Shown: positions 25,630 to 36,130, numbered from the stretch's first letter. The stretch: 64,000 nt of DNA from Rhizobium sp. BK650 (GCF_014195325.1 NZ_JACIBK010000006.1:309015-373014), one strand, 5' to 3'. Numbers and translations are program-made. Notes: generated from the letters alone by a model not told the origin.

Positions 25630-26778
25630 ATGAAGATTACCAAACTGACCACCTATATCGTCCCGCCGCGCTGGCTGTTTCTGAAGATCGAAACCGATGA
25701 AGGCATTGTCGGCTGGGGAGAACCGGTTGTCGAAGGCCGCGCACTGACCGTCGAGGCGGCCGTCCACGAACTCGCCGATTATCTTGTCGGCAAGGATCCG
25801 TTCCTGATCGAAGATCACTGGACCGTCATGTATCGCGGCGGTTTCTATCGCGGCGGCGCGATCCACATGTCGGCGATCTCGGGCATCGACCAGGCGCTCT
25901 GGGATATCAAAGGCAAGGCGCTCGGCCAGCCAATCCATTCGCTGCTTGGTGGCCAGGTGCGCGATCGTATCAAGGTCTACTCGTGGATCGGCGGCGACCG
26001 CCCTTCCGATGTCGCCCGCAACGCCAAGGACGTCGTCGCCCGCGGCTTCAAGGCGATCAAGCTCAACGGCTGCGAGGAAATGCAGATCGTCGACACCAAC
26101 GAAAAGATCGACAAGGCGGTCGAAACCATCGCCACGATCCGCGAGGCAATTGGACCGCATGTCGGCATTGGCGTCGATTTTCACGGCCGTGTTCACAAAC
26201 CGATGGCCAAGGTTCTCGCCAAGGAGCTCGAGCCTTACAAGCTGATGTTCATCGAGGAACCCGTGCTGTCCGAACACCGCGAGACGCTTAAGGAAATCGC
26301 CAATCATTGCTCGACGCCGATCGCGCTCGGCGAACGCCTCTTTTCCCGCTGGGACTTCAAGTCGGTCCTGTCGGACGGCTATGTCGACATCATCCAGCCG
26401 GATCTCTCGCATGCCGGCGGCATTACCGAATGCCGTAAGATCGCGGCCATGGCCGAAGCCTATGACGTGGCGCTCGCACCGCATTGCCCGCTCGGGCCGA
26501 TCGCGCTGGCCGCCTGCCTGCAGGTCGATGCCGTCTCCTACAATGCATTCATCCAAGAGCAGAGCCTCGGCATCCACTACAACAAGGGCAACGACATCCT
26601 CGACTACATCTCCAACAAGGAAGTCTTCCAGTACGCCGACGGTTTCGTCTCCATTCCCCAGGGCCCTGGCCTCGGCGTCGAAGTGGACGAAGCCTATGTC
26701 ATCGAGCGTGCCAGGGAAGGCCATCGCTGGCGCAACCCGATCTGGCGCCACGAAGACGGCAGCTTTGCCGAATGGTAA
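25630..26778 (+). CDS. dgoD: D-galactonate dehydratase (enolase superfamily)
   Basis: The 382-residue protein is in the mandelate racemase/enolase superfamily. The three metal ligands lie in VDFHGR, FIEEP and [13 protein letters not shown] catalytic histidine is in VDFHGR and another in APHCPLGP, as in galactonate dehydratases, which make 2-keto-3-deoxy-D-galactonate. The ATG at 25630 gives the family N-terminus [15 protein letters not shown]. The rest of the De Ley-Doudoroff genes are not in this window. A terminator follows at 26786. Confidence 0.9.
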   Translation: MKITKLTTYIVPPRWLFLKIETDEGIVGWGEPVVEGRALTVEAAVHELADYLVGKDPFLIEDHWTVMYRGGFYRGGAIHMSAISGIDQALWDIKGKALGQPIHSLLGGQVRDRIKVYSWIGGDRPSDVARNAKDVVARGFKAIKLNGCEEMQIVDTNEKIDKAVETIATIREAIGPHVGIGVDFHGRVHKPMAKVLAKELEPYKLMFIEEPVLSEHRETLKEIANHCSTPIALGERLFSRWDFKSVLSDGYVDIIQPDLSHAGGITECRKIAAMAEAYDVALAPHCPLGPIALAACLQVDAVSYNAFIQEQSLGIHYNKGNDILDYISNKEVFQYADGFVSIPQGPGLGVEVDEAYVIERAREGHRWRNPIWRHEDGSFAEW

Positions 26779-26785
26779 ATCAAGA

Positions 26786-26809
26786 GGGGCCGCGAAAGCG
26801 GTCCTTTTT
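26786..26809 (+). terminator. Rho-independent terminator after the galactonate dehydratase gene
   Basis: GGGGCCGC and GCGGTCCT pair around a GAAA tetraloop (two G-T pairs tolerated) and are followed by TTTTTC. It starts 8 nt after the stop codon. Confidence 0.75.
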
Positions 26810-26876
26810 CATTTTGCCCTGTCGGATCGCGGACAGGTTATCCGTCATAGTGAAAACTGTAAGAGGAGACTTCCTA

Positions 26877-27272
26877 ATGATCAGAGCAATCGCAATCCTT
26901 ATAGCCCGCATCATCTTCAGCTTCATCTTCTTCATGGCTGCCGGCTTTAAGTTTGCCGATATCGGCGCGACCGCTGCCTACATCACCGCGGCCGGCTTTC
27001 CGGCGGCGACGTTCCTGGCCTGGGTTGCCGCCTTCTTCGAGATCGCCCTGGCACTGGCTTTCATATCAGGCGCCTTCTTCAGCGAGGCCAGCCTGCTCGC
27101 CGGCATCTACGTGATCTTCCTCGCCTTCTCCTTCCACGGCCCATCGCACTGGCAGCAGAACCAGGCCGAATTCGGCTTCTTCGTCGATCACTTCACCTTC
27201 CTCGCCGGCCTGCTCTTTGCCGCTGTCCACGGGCCGGAAAAATGGGCTCTGCGCCATAGCGTTCTGAAATAA
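26877..27272 (+). CDS. DoxX-like membrane protein
   Basis: The 131-residue protein has four hydrophobic segments (about 5-25, 45-68, 72-92, 105-125) and the DoxX-type opening MIRAIAILIARIIFSFIFFM plus AAGFKFAD. DoxX proteins are small inner-membrane proteins of mostly unknown function, sometimes linked to oxidative stress. AGAGGAG lies 10 nt before the ATG. It is separated from dgoD by a terminator, so it is probably transcribed independently. Confidence 0.75.
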   Translation: MIRAIAILIARIIFSFIFFMAAGFKFADIGATAAYITAAGFPAATFLAWVAAFFEIALALAFISGAFFSEASLLAGIYVIFLAFSFHGPSHWQQNQAEFGFFVDHFTFLAGLLFAAVHGPEKWALRHSVLK

Positions 27273-27352
27273 CCTCTCATCACACGCCCGATCCGGAACC
27301 AAGAGCCGCCCCGATCATTGCTTTTACCGGCAACCGTGGAGAGGAGCAGCTC

Positions 27353-28132
27353 ATGGAGTTGCAGGGAAAGATCGCGTTGGTGACCGGCGCAGGATCCGGC
27401 ATCGGCAAGGCAACCGCATTGAAGCTCGCTGCAGAAGGGGCAAAGGTCGCAGTGCTCAGCCGCACCGAAAACGAGGTGCTGCAGACCTGCAAAGAGATTG
27501 TCGCAGCAGGCGGCCACTCGATCGAGCTGACCGCCGATACCAGCGACGAGGCCCAGATGCGCAACGCCATCGAGAAAATGACCGAGAGTTTTGGCGGTAT
27601 CGATATCGTTGTCGCCAATGCCGGCATCAACGGCGTCTGGGCGCCGATCGACGACCTCAAACCCGACGAATGGGATCAGACCATGGCCGTCAATCTGCGC
27701 GGCACATACCTGACCCTGCATCTGACCGTTCCCTACCTGAAGGTGAACGGCGGCTCGATCGTCGTCGTCTCCTCTATCAATGGCACGCGGACTTTCACCA
27801 CACCCGGCGCCACGGCCTATACAGCCACCAAAGCCGGCCAGGTCGCCATGGTTCAGCAACTGGCGCTGGAGCTCGGCAAACACGGCATCCGCGTCAATGC
27901 CGTCTGCCCCGGTGCGATCGAAACCAGCATTTCCGCCAACACTACCACGCGTCACCGCGAAAAGACCGAGGTGCCGGTCATCTGGCCGGAAGGCGAAATC
28001 CCGATCACCGGCGGCAAGGCAGGATCGAGCGATGATGTGGCTGAAACGATCCTGTTCCTGGCCTCCGATCGTGCCCGGCATATTACCGGTACGCCCGTCT
28101 GGATCGACGGCGGACAGGGATTGCTGCGTTAG
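27353..28132 (+). CDS. Short-chain dehydrogenase/reductase
   Basis: This 259-residue classical SDR has TGAGSGIGK (cofactor glycines), NAGIN, the catalytic Ser in VVSSINGT and YTATK with catalytic Tyr/Lys, and the CPGAIETSIS segment. The acidic residue preference after beta-2 is not obvious (SRTEN), suggesting NADP(H), though this is weak. The start has GAGAGGAGCAG upstream. The substrate is unknown. No operon partner is evident beyond the DoxX gene 80 nt upstream. Confidence 0.85.
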   Translation: MELQGKIALVTGAGSGIGKATALKLAAEGAKVAVLSRTENEVLQTCKEIVAAGGHSIELTADTSDEAQMRNAIEKMTESFGGIDIVVANAGINGVWAPIDDLKPDEWDQTMAVNLRGTYLTLHLTVPYLKVNGGSIVVVSSINGTRTFTTPGATAYTATKAGQVAMVQQLALELGKHGIRVNAVCPGAIETSISANTTTRHREKTEVPVIWPEGEIPITGGKAGSSDDVAETILFLASDRARHITGTPVWIDGGQGLLR

Positions 28133-28167
28133 GGACTTTCCTGGTTAGATTGAACCCTCGGTCGAGG

Positions 28168-28300
28168 ACATAGGATCATAGGTTTCATAGGATTTTTCCT
28201 GCCCTACGTGAGAAATGTCAGCCACATATATGGCAGGTAATGAATCTGACATTTTCTACAGGGCGCGCAAAAGTGCCCCTGCATCCTATGTATCCTATGT
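28168..28300. repeat. Nested palindromic element (MITE-like or structured RNA)
   Basis: The outer arms ACATAGGATCATAGG (28168-28182) and CCTATGTATCCTATGT (28285-28300) are reverse complements apart from one extra base. Inside them, GCCCT/AGGGC (28201-28205 with 28260-28264) and AGAAATGTCAG/CTGACATTTTCT (28211-28221 with 28246-28257) pair in nested order around CCACATATATGG. CATAGG occurs three times on the left. It lies between convergent genes with no coding frame. It could be a small non-autonomous mobile element or a bidirectional structured transcript end. Confidence 0.6.
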
Positions 28301-28402
28301 GGTGTGGGCACCGGAAAGCCTCACGCATATTGCTTGACTTTCAAGCGCGCCTTCAAAATGCGAACGACACGGAATTTCGCTAAAACGGGAAGGTCTTGGC
28401 GT

Positions 28403-29626
28403 TCAGCCATTCAGCCGGGCAGTTTCCAGCGTATAAAGCAATTGCGGACGCTTGACGCCGCGCAGCGCGTAGCGGCCGATGCAGGCGAGAAGGTTGCGCT
28501 CTGCTTCGGGGATCGCCGCCTCGAAATCTGACGACATCAGCACGTTAAGATCGACCGAGCGGCAGATCGAGGCGATGCGGCTCACCTCGTTGACCGCCGG
28601 CCCGATGACGGTGAAGTCCAGACGATCCTGGCTGCCGATATTGCCGTAGAAGACATCGCCGATATGCAGGCCGATATAGACATCGGTCGTCGGCCGCCGG
28701 TTCGCTTCGCGTGCGGCATTCAGCACCGCAAGTTTCTGCCGCAACAGGCGTTCCGCTTTCAGGGCCGCAGAACAGCTTTCCGCCGGCTCCTCGCCCTTGA
28801 AGATTGCAAGCACGCCGTCGCCGATCAGCTTCAGAACATTGCCGCCGGCTTCATGGATCGCGGTAATCACCGCCTCGCTATATTCGTTGAGCAGCGGAAT
28901 GATCTCTTCCGGCGGCGAATTGTCCGAGATCTTCGTGTAGTTCAACAGATCGGAGAACCAGAGCGCTGCCGAAATGCGCTCGGTTTTGCCGCGCGAGATC
29001 TTGCCGTCCATCACCTGGCGCGCCGCATCCTCACCGAGATAGACCTCGGCGATCGTGCGAGCGATACGGGCAAGAGCCACGCATTTGATCGCCAGCCCCA
29101 GCACCGGCACCAGTTTGCGCAGGATCGCAAGATCCTGGTCGGAAAACCCCTCCGGATGCTTCGTCGAGAAATGCGAAAAGAAGCAATCCATCTCGCCGAT
29201 CGTGCCGGCCTCGGCAAAGCGATGCGCCATGGCGACGTAATCGGTATGGCCGAGCGCATGGATCTGGTCCAGCATGATGAAGTCGGTGGGATCGCCGAAG
29301 CCGATCCTGCGCCGGACCTCTCGATCTCCGCTGGTCCAGAGATGGTAGAAAGCCGAGCGACGCCAGGTTTCCAGCCCCTGGCCCTCACCCGAAGGGCCAT
29401 ATTCGAACTCGCCTTCGTAGTTCGCTTCACTTTCGCTGTCCCAACGGAAGGCACGCCCCTCATGAACCGGATGCAGTGTATCCATCAGCGCCATGGCCCG
29501 ATCGAGGCGCATGCCCGCATTGCGGCAGGCCTCGCAGAAGCCGGCAAGCAGCTCCGCCTCGGTAGCGCCGTTCAGGCCCTGTTCTGTCACCCATGCTGCG
29601 ATTGTGCCGACGTCGCTGTGATCCAT
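28403..29626 (-). CDS. Class III adenylate/guanylate cyclase
   Basis: The 407-residue protein has an N-terminal sensor-like region (about 1-195) without membrane segments and a C-terminal class III cyclase domain. Metal-binding aspartates are in WFSDLLNYT and LIGDGVLAIF, the purine lysine in NVLKLIGDG, and LDFTVIGPAVNEVSRIA supplies the base-specificity Asp and transition-state Asn/Arg, so it looks active. It probably makes cAMP in the cytoplasm. A paralogue with similar architecture lies at 49615-50862. Confidence 0.85.
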   Translation of the reverse strand: MDHSDVGTIAAWVTEQGLNGATEAELLAGFCEACRNAGMRLDRAMALMDTLHPVHEGRAFRWDSESEANYEGEFEYGPSGEGQGLETWRRSAFYHLWTSGDREVRRRIGFGDPTDFIMLDQIHALGHTDYVAMAHRFAEAGTIGEMDCFFSHFSTKHPEGFSDQDLAILRKLVPVLGLAIKCVALARIARTIAEVYLGEDAARQVMDGKISRGKTERISAALWFSDLLNYTKISDNSPPEEIIPLLNEYSEAVITAIHEAGGNVLKLIGDGVLAIFKGEEPAESCSAALKAERLLRQKLAVLNAAREANRRPTTDVYIGLHIGDVFYGNIGSQDRLDFTVIGPAVNEVSRIASICRSVDLNVLMSSDFEAAIPEAERNLLACIGRYALRGVKRPQLLYTLETARLNG

Positions 29627-29697
29627 ACCCTCTCCTTACGATCCGCAAGCTGTAACGTGAATCTGCCGCAGATGGAAAGACAATCAACTCGAACAGA

Positions 29698-30735
29698 CTA
29701 TTGGCTCGTCGGCATATTGTACGGCGTAACGATTTCGACGGCTGAAAATGACACCGGCGCCGTCCGGCTGACAGGGATTGCGCGGGGCGTGACCGCGCGG
29801 CCCATAATTACGCGGAAGGCCGAACGCGCATCGGTTCTGAGATCGTGATGCAGCACAAAATCGATCCGCCGTTCAGCCAGCAAAGCGCGGTTGTCGGCAT
29901 CGAGATCATGCGCCACGAAGACCGAGACCAGCCTGCCGGCAGCCTTGAAAGCCGCAAGCACCGCGCGATTGCCGCCGCCGACCGAATAGACGGCATTGAT
30001 CGAGGGATCATCGGCAAGGGCCTTGGCAACGAGCGTGCCCGTCGCGGCATCCGTACCATGCCCTTCGCTCACCTCGATAACGCCGATCGACCGATAATGC
30101 GCACGGATCACCCGGCGAAAGCCGATCTCCCGCTCTTCCTCGCCCCGGAAGCGTCCGCTCGACAGTGTCACCAGCGCCTTTCCCCCTGATGACCCGAGCA
30201 ACCGGCCGATGAGATAGGCGGCCGTCTCCCCTGCTGCCCGGTTGTCGGCGCCGGCATAGGCCAGTCGGGCCGAATTCGGAAGGTCGGTGACGAGGGTGAC
30301 GACCGGGATATCGGCGGCGTCGAGCCTTGCGACGGCTGCGACGACGTCGGGCACATCAGGCGCCTTCAGCACAACGCCATGCGTGCCGCGCAGCCGGATC
30401 CGGTCGAGAAGTTGCACCAATTCTGCCACCCGCACCACCTCGGCAAAATGAAACCGGCAGCGAAAGACCGTCGGCAGGAAGGTCGCAACCTCCGCTTCGA
30501 AAGCCGCTCGCACCGCCGTGCTGAACCTGTCAGGCGTTTCCATAACGATATCGATCGTGAGCTTGCGACCCGCTACATCGGCACCCGCCTGCTTCTCGAG
30601 CTCGGCAATCGCCGCCCTGACCCGCATCTCCGTCTGCCGCCGGACACCCGGCCGGCCGTTCAGCACCCGGTCGACGGTCGCGGTGCTGAGGCCAGCCTGG
30701 AAAGCGATGTCCTTGACGAGAAAGCGATGAGCCAT
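29698..30735 (-). CDS. LacI-family transcriptional regulator
   Basis: The 345-residue protein has an N-terminal LacI HTH (VKDIAFQAGLSTATVDRVLNG) and a periplasmic-binding-protein-like effector domain. It is divergent from the PhyH-SDR-SMP-30 module with a 94-nt shared control region that contains CTGAT-N4-ATCAG (30768-30781). The probable role is local repression of that module in response to a sugar or derivative. Confidence 0.85.
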   Translation of the reverse strand: MAHRFLVKDIAFQAGLSTATVDRVLNGRPGVRRQTEMRVRAAIAELEKQAGADVAGRKLTIDIVMETPDRFSTAVRAAFEAEVATFLPTVFRCRFHFAEVVRVAELVQLLDRIRLRGTHGVVLKAPDVPDVVAAVARLDAADIPVVTLVTDLPNSARLAYAGADNRAAGETAAYLIGRLLGSSGGKALVTLSSGRFRGEEEREIGFRRVIRAHYRSIGVIEVSEGHGTDAATGTLVAKALADDPSINAVYSVGGGNRAVLAAFKAAGRLVSVFVAHDLDADNRALLAERRIDFVLHHDLRTDARSAFRVIMGRAVTPRAIPVSRTAPVSFSAVEIVTPYNMPTSQ

Positions 30736-30767
30736 ACCAACCGTTCTGATGTATTTTTGATGGATTC

Positions 30768-30781
30768 CTGATCTATATCAG
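30768..30781. promoter_or_regulatory. Small palindrome in the LacI/PhyH divergent control region
   Basis: CTGAT and ATCAG around CTAT make a perfect 5-4-5 inverted repeat between the two divergent starts. It is a candidate operator only; the size is modest. Confidence 0.3.
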
Positions 30782-30829
30782 CCCCACCCACAGGGTATAG
30801 TCCCTTCATCGGACATGGAGGAGCACCCG

Positions 30830-32017
30830 ATGAAATCAGACAACCAGCAAAAGCTGCGCGCCGACCGCGTCTGGCTGACCGAAGACGCCTGCGACCTCAA
30901 CGATTTCCGCGCACTCGCCGAAAAGACCACAGTGCTTGCCGACTATCCGACAGCCTCCGCCGTCGAGAAGAACGTGCTGATCTACGACAGCCACGAGGTG
31001 ATCGAGGCGGCCTCGACCCCGGAAGGCCGCCGCGCCGTTCTCGCCGAAATCTGCGAAGCCTTCGGCATCGGCCCCGGCGTGGTCGTCTTCAAACATGCCT
31101 ATGAAGACACCGACATCATCGACCGGGCGAGCGCGATCTTCGACGGGATCATCGAGGAGCAGCACCGCACATCGACCGGGGGCGGCGACCATTTCGCCAA
31201 GCCCGGCGCCAATGACCGCATCTGGAATTCGCTCGAAAAGCACTGCCTTGCAGATCCCGAGAATTTCGCCCGCTACTACGGCAATGTCATCGTGGCGCTG
31301 GCAAGCGAGGCATGGCTTGGCCCGCACTACCAGATGACGGCGCAGGTCAATCGGGTGAACCCCGGCGGTGCCGCACAATCGGCCCACCGCGACTATCACC
31401 TCGGCTTCCAGTCCTCCAAGGTGATCGAGCAGTTCCCCGCCCATGTCCATCGCCTGTCGCCGGTGCTGACCCTTCAGGGTGCGGTCGCTCATTGCGACAT
31501 GCCGCTCGAAAGCGGCCCGACGCTTTTCCTGCCGCACAGCCAGACCTACGAGCCGGGCTACCTCGCGCTCAAGCGCCAGGAATTCAAGGATTATTTCGAC
31601 CAGAACCATATCCAGCTGCCGCTGGAAAAGGGTGACGTCGTCTTCTTCAATCCCGCCCTCTTCCATGCCGCCGGCACCAATCGCTCGAAGGACATCAAGC
31701 GTGTGGCAAACCTCTTACAGGTCTCCTCGGCCTTCGGCCGGGCGATGGAAACCGTCAACCGTGAACGCATGAGCACAACGCTCTTCCCCGCTCTGAAGGC
31801 ACTGAAGGACAAGCTCTCCGCCGGCGAAATCGCCAATGCCATCGCCTCCTGCGCGGAAGGCTACTCCTTCCCGACCAATCTCGACCGCGACCCGCCGCTC
31901 GGCGGACTGGCGCCGAAAACTCAGGCCCAGCTGATGCACGAGGCACTCGGCGAAAACTGGAGCGACGACACCTTTGCCAAAGCTCTTGCAGAACAGGCGG
32001 CCAGGAAGCTGAGTTGA
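30830..32017 (+). CDS. Phytanoyl-CoA dioxygenase (PhyH)-family Fe(II)/2-oxoglutarate oxygenase
   Basis: The 395-residue protein has the iron-binding triad: His186 and Asp188 in SAHRDYH, and distal His279 in NPALFHAAG, with Arg285 positioned to bind 2-oxoglutarate. PhyH-family enzymes hydroxylate small molecules using O2 and 2-oxoglutarate. The ATG at 30830 has GGAGG 8 nt upstream; an ATG at 30815 overlaps that site. It is followed by an SDR and an SMP-30 lactonase, implying hydroxylation then oxidation then lactone opening of a sugar-like compound, which is inference. Confidence 0.85.
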   Translation: MKSDNQQKLRADRVWLTEDACDLNDFRALAEKTTVLADYPTASAVEKNVLIYDSHEVIEAASTPEGRRAVLAEICEAFGIGPGVVVFKHAYEDTDIIDRASAIFDGIIEEQHRTSTGGGDHFAKPGANDRIWNSLEKHCLADPENFARYYGNVIVALASEAWLGPHYQMTAQVNRVNPGGAAQSAHRDYHLGFQSSKVIEQFPAHVHRLSPVLTLQGAVAHCDMPLESGPTLFLPHSQTYEPGYLALKRQEFKDYFDQNHIQLPLEKGDVVFFNPALFHAAGTNRSKDIKRVANLLQVSSAFGRAMETVNRERMSTTLFPALKALKDKLSAGEIANAIASCAEGYSFPTNLDRDPPLGGLAPKTQAQLMHEALGENWSDDTFAKALAEQAARKLS

Positions 32018-32099
32018 CGCTCGAACCAACGCTATAGTCATCGCGAAGCCCGTCGCTCCAGCGAGGGGGCATTCGTATGTCATCAGGAGGAAAAGTCAT

Positions 32100-32921
32100 A
32101 TGAGCGCAGATTACGCCCGCCTCGACGGAAAGATTGCTATCGTCACCGGCGGCACACAAGGCCTCGGCGCCACCATCGCCCGCCTCTTTGCCGAGCGCGA
32201 CGCCAAAGGCATCGTCATCTGCGGCCGCAACGAAACCAAGGGCAAGGCAAAGGCTGAGGAAATATCGGCGAAGACCGGCGCCAAGATCGTCTATGTCAAG
32301 GCCGATCTCGGCAAGGTGGAGGATGCGCAGAATGTCGTCCATGTCTGCGACCAGACCTTCGGCCGCGTCGATGCGCTGGTCAATGCCGCCGCCATCACCG
32401 ATCGCGGCACCATCCTCGACACCAGTCCGGAGCTCTTCGACGCCATGTTTGCGGTCAATGTCCGCGCGCCCTTCTTCCTCATGCAGGAAACGGTGAAGAT
32501 CATGCGCCGCGAGAAGATCGAGGGCACCATCGTCAATATCGGCTCCATGTCCGCCAAGGCCGGCCAGCCCTTCATCGCCGCTTATTGCGCTTCCAAGGGC
32601 GCCTTGGAAACGCTGACCAAAAACACAGCTTATGCGCTGCTGCGCAATCGCATCCGCGTCAATGGCCTGAATATCGGCTGGATGGCCTCCGAGGGCGAAG
32701 ACCGCATCCAGAGGGAATTTCACAAGGCCGACGAGGACTGGCTCGCCAAAGCGGCTGCAAGCCAGCCCTTCGGTCGCCTGGTCGACCCGGAAGAAGTCGC
32801 TCGTGCCTGCGCCTATCTCTCCTCGGCCGAGTCCGGCCTCATGACCGGCTCCGTCATCTGCTTCGACCAGTCGATCTGGGGCGCTTATGACGGCTCGCCG
32901 CATCCGGTCGCAGCCCTCTGA
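32100..32921 (+). CDS. Short-chain dehydrogenase/reductase of the PhyH module
   Basis: This 273-residue SDR has TGGTQGLGA, NAAAI in place of the common NAG, catalytic Ser in NIGSMSA and YCASK. It follows the dioxygenase by 82 nt (upstream AGGAGG) and precedes the SMP-30 gene by 96 nt. The probable role is NAD(P)-dependent oxidation of the hydroxylated intermediate. The substrate is unknown. Confidence 0.85.
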   Translation: MSADYARLDGKIAIVTGGTQGLGATIARLFAERDAKGIVICGRNETKGKAKAEEISAKTGAKIVYVKADLGKVEDAQNVVHVCDQTFGRVDALVNAAAITDRGTILDTSPELFDAMFAVNVRAPFFLMQETVKIMRREKIEGTIVNIGSMSAKAGQPFIAAYCASKGALETLTKNTAYALLRNRIRVNGLNIGWMASEGEDRIQREFHKADEDWLAKAAASQPFGRLVDPEEVARACAYLSSAESGLMTGSVICFDQSIWGAYDGSPHPVAAL

Positions 32922-33017
32922 ACCCTTACAAGGCCCGGCTCTTTCTGCAGCCGACCTCTGGCACGTTCAACCGTTTACGGCTACGAAGAAGGAACATCGA
33001 TCTGGGAGGAATCGGGC

Positions 33018-33929
<912 letters not shown>

Positions 33930-33931
33930 GC

Positions 33932-34213
33932 CTATCCCTTGCGGGCGGCGACCCTCAGCCCCCGCTGAAAAACCTGCTTCATCTCGGCAAACCCGTCAAA
34001 GCCGAGATGATGCGCAAAGCGGATGACGCTGGTCTGCGAGACATTGCATCGCTCGGCGATCTTCTGGCTGCTTTCAAAAGCGAAGACATCAGGCCGCTCG
34101 GCGGCGAACCTCGCCAGCACATCCAGCCGCTGCGGCAGATCGCGATGGATGGAAACCCAGAATGCCTTGCTGAGAAAGGCATCACCATCCGCCCTCATCG
34201 AAACAGTCTGCAT
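33932..34213 (-). CDS. Short RpiR-type HTH protein lacking the SIS domain
   Basis: The 93-residue product covers only the RpiR helix-turn-helix (SSQKIAERCNVSQTSVIRFAHHLGFDGFAEMKQVF). The normal family length is about 280 residues with a SIS domain, which is absent and has no space because the SMP-30 gene ends three bases away. It may be a truncated remnant or a minimal DNA-binding protein of the ThuA-ABC operon that lies upstream on the same strand. The helix residues appear intact. Confidence 0.65.
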   Translation of the reverse strand: MQTVSMRADGDAFLSKAFWVSIHRDLPQRLDVLARFAAERPDVFAFESSQKIAERCNVSQTSVIRFAHHLGFDGFAEMKQVFQRGLRVAARKG

Positions 34214-34279
34214 TCATCCTTCCCTGCGTTATCGCCCGCGGAGGCCGGAGCCATCATGGCCCCGCCCCCCGAAGGAACT

Positions 34280-35029
34280 TTAAACCTTGGCTTTATCCGG
34301 CCGGCCGTGCAGCGGCTCCTTGCGGTGCCAGTTTTCGAGGATGCGCCCATCCGTGTGCTTCTGTTGCGCCCAGCGGATACCGTTCGAGATGACCTTGTGT
34401 ACGGTCTTGTCGTGATAGATCGGATAGGTCTCATGGCCGGGGCTGAAGAAGAAGATGCGCCCGCGCCCACGCTGGAAAGTGCAGCCGCTGCGGAACACTT
34501 CGCCTCCGGAATACCAGGAGATGAAGACCAGCTCGTCCGGTTGCGGAATGTCGAAGGGCTCGCCGTACATTTCCGAGGCATTGACCTCGAAATAGGGCGG
34601 CAGGCCCTCGGCGATCGGATGCGAGGGATTGACCACCCAGACGCGCTCAAGGTCACCTTCAGGCGTCTCGCGCCAGGAGAGATTGGCATTGGTACCCATC
34701 AGCCGGCGGAAGAGCTTGGAGTGATGGCCGGAATGCAGGACCAGCAGCCCCATGCCCTTCAGCACCCGCTGCTGCACGCGGTCGATCAGCCCGTCGCTGA
34801 CCTCTTCATGCGCCATATGTCCCCACCAGAGCAGCACGTCGGTATCGTTGAGCACGGAATCCGGCAGGCCTTCATCCGGATCATCGAGTGTGCCGCGGCG
34901 GATCTCGAAATCGGAATGGGCGATGCCGGCGGCGATCGCGCCGTCGATACGGTCGGGATAGATATCCTGGACCTCCTTGTGAACCTGCTCGTGGCGTCCT
35001 TCGTTCCAGATCGTGACCTTGATTGTCAT
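34280..35029 (-). CDS. ThuA-like protein
   Basis: The 249-residue protein has the ThuA fold (glutamine-amidotransferase-like), with VLLWWGHMAHEEV, LVLHSGHHSK, and a C-terminal GRGRIFFFSPGHETYPIYH. ThuA acts with ThuB in conversion of trehalose and related disaccharides in rhizobia, but similar proteins occur in many sugar loci. It is the last full gene of the minus-strand ABC operon. A Gfo/Idh/MocA (ThuB-type) enzyme is encoded divergently at 39533, which strengthens a disaccharide-oxidation role, though trehalose itself is not established. Confidence 0.8.
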   Translation of the reverse strand: MTIKVTIWNEGRHEQVHKEVQDIYPDRIDGAIAAGIAHSDFEIRRGTLDDPDEGLPDSVLNDTDVLLWWGHMAHEEVSDGLIDRVQQRVLKGMGLLVLHSGHHSKLFRRLMGTNANLSWRETPEGDLERVWVVNPSHPIAEGLPPYFEVNASEMYGEPFDIPQPDELVFISWYSGGEVFRSGCTFQRGRGRIFFFSPGHETYPIYHDKTVHKVISNGIRWAQQKHTDGRILENWHRKEPLHGRPDKAKV

Positions 35030-35047
35030 GTCGTTCCTCGATGTGTT

Positions 35048-36130
35048 TCAAGCGGTTGCCGAACGGACAACCCGGCCGGCAGAATCGAACAGATGGCAAG
35101 CAGCGCGCTCGGCCGTCAGCGACACGCGATCGCCAGGGCGAATGGTCATATCGCCTTCGGTGCGCACAACGATCGGCTGCTGCTGCGACCCAACCGTCAG
35201 ATAGGTCTCGACGCCGAGCCGCTCGACGATGACGACCTCCGCCGAAAAATCGCCCTGCCCTTGCGGCGCGAGCTTCAGATGCTCCGGCCGGATGCCGAGC
35301 TTCGCTTCGCCCTGCGGCACGGCGCCATTGGCATCCGAGAGATCGATCGCAAGGCCGAGCGGGCTTTCCAAATGCACCTTGCCGGCGTCCCGGCGCGTTG
35401 CCGTCATCGGCAGCACGTTCATTTTCGGCGAACCGATGAAGGTCGCGACAAACTCGTTTTCCGGCTGGTGGTAGAGTTCCATCGGTGCGCCCTGCTGGGC
35501 GACGACACCCTTGTTGAGAACGACGATCCGGTCGGCCATCGTCATCGCCTCGACCTGGTCGTGCGTGACATAGACGACGGTCGCCTTCAGCTCGCGATGC
35601 AGGCGCTGCAGCTCGGCGCGCATCTGCACGCGCAGCGCCGAATCGAGGTTCGACAGCGGCTCGTCGAACAGGATGAGCGACGGCTTCTTGATGATGGCAC
35701 GGCCGATCGCCACACGCTGGCGCTGGCCGCCGGATAGCGCGCCCGGCTTGCGGCTGAGATAGTCGGTCAGTTGCAGGATTTCGGCGACACCTTCCACCTG
35801 CTTCTTGATCTCAGCTTCCGGCACCTTCTTGAGGCTCAGCGAAAAGCCGATATTTTCCGCGACCGTCATATGCGGGTAGAGCGCGTAGGATTGGAATACC
35901 ATGGCAATGCCGCGCTTGTCCGGCGGCACGTCGTTGATGCGCTGGCCGTTGAGCACCAGATCGCCCTCGTCGATGCCTTCGAGGCCGGCGATCATGCGCA
36001 GCAGTGTGGACTTGCCGCAGCCGGACGGACCGACGAAGACGGCAAATTCGCCATCTTCAACTGTGATATCGACGCCCTTGATGACTTCGAGCGCGCCGTA
36101 GAATTTGCGAACGTTTCTGAGATTGATCAT
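35048..36130 (-). CDS. Sugar ABC transporter ATP-binding protein (UgpC/MalK type)
   Basis: This 360-residue CUT1 ATPase has Walker [10 protein letters not shown], signature [14 protein letters not shown], Walker [13 protein letters not shown] and a C-terminal TOBE domain. It follows the second permease by 19 nt and precedes the ThuA gene by 18 nt in one minus-strand operon. It is clearly distinct from the two other ATPases in the window at 9588 and 43903. Confidence 0.9.
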   Translation of the reverse strand: MINLRNVRKFYGALEVIKGVDITVEDGEFAVFVGPSGCGKSTLLRMIAGLEGIDEGDLVLNGQRINDVPPDKRGIAMVFQSYALYPHMTVAENIGFSLSLKKVPEAEIKKQVEGVAEILQLTDYLSRKPGALSGGQRQRVAIGRAIIKKPSLILFDEPLSNLDSALRVQMRAELQRLHRELKATVVYVTHDQVEAMTMADRIVVLNKGVVAQQGAPMELYHQPENEFVATFIGSPKMNVLPMTATRRDAGKVHLESPLGLAIDLSDANGAVPQGEAKLGIRPEHLKLAPQGQGDFSAEVVIVERLGVETYLTVGSQQQPIVVRTEGDMTIRPGDRVSLTAERAACHLFDSAGRVVRSATA

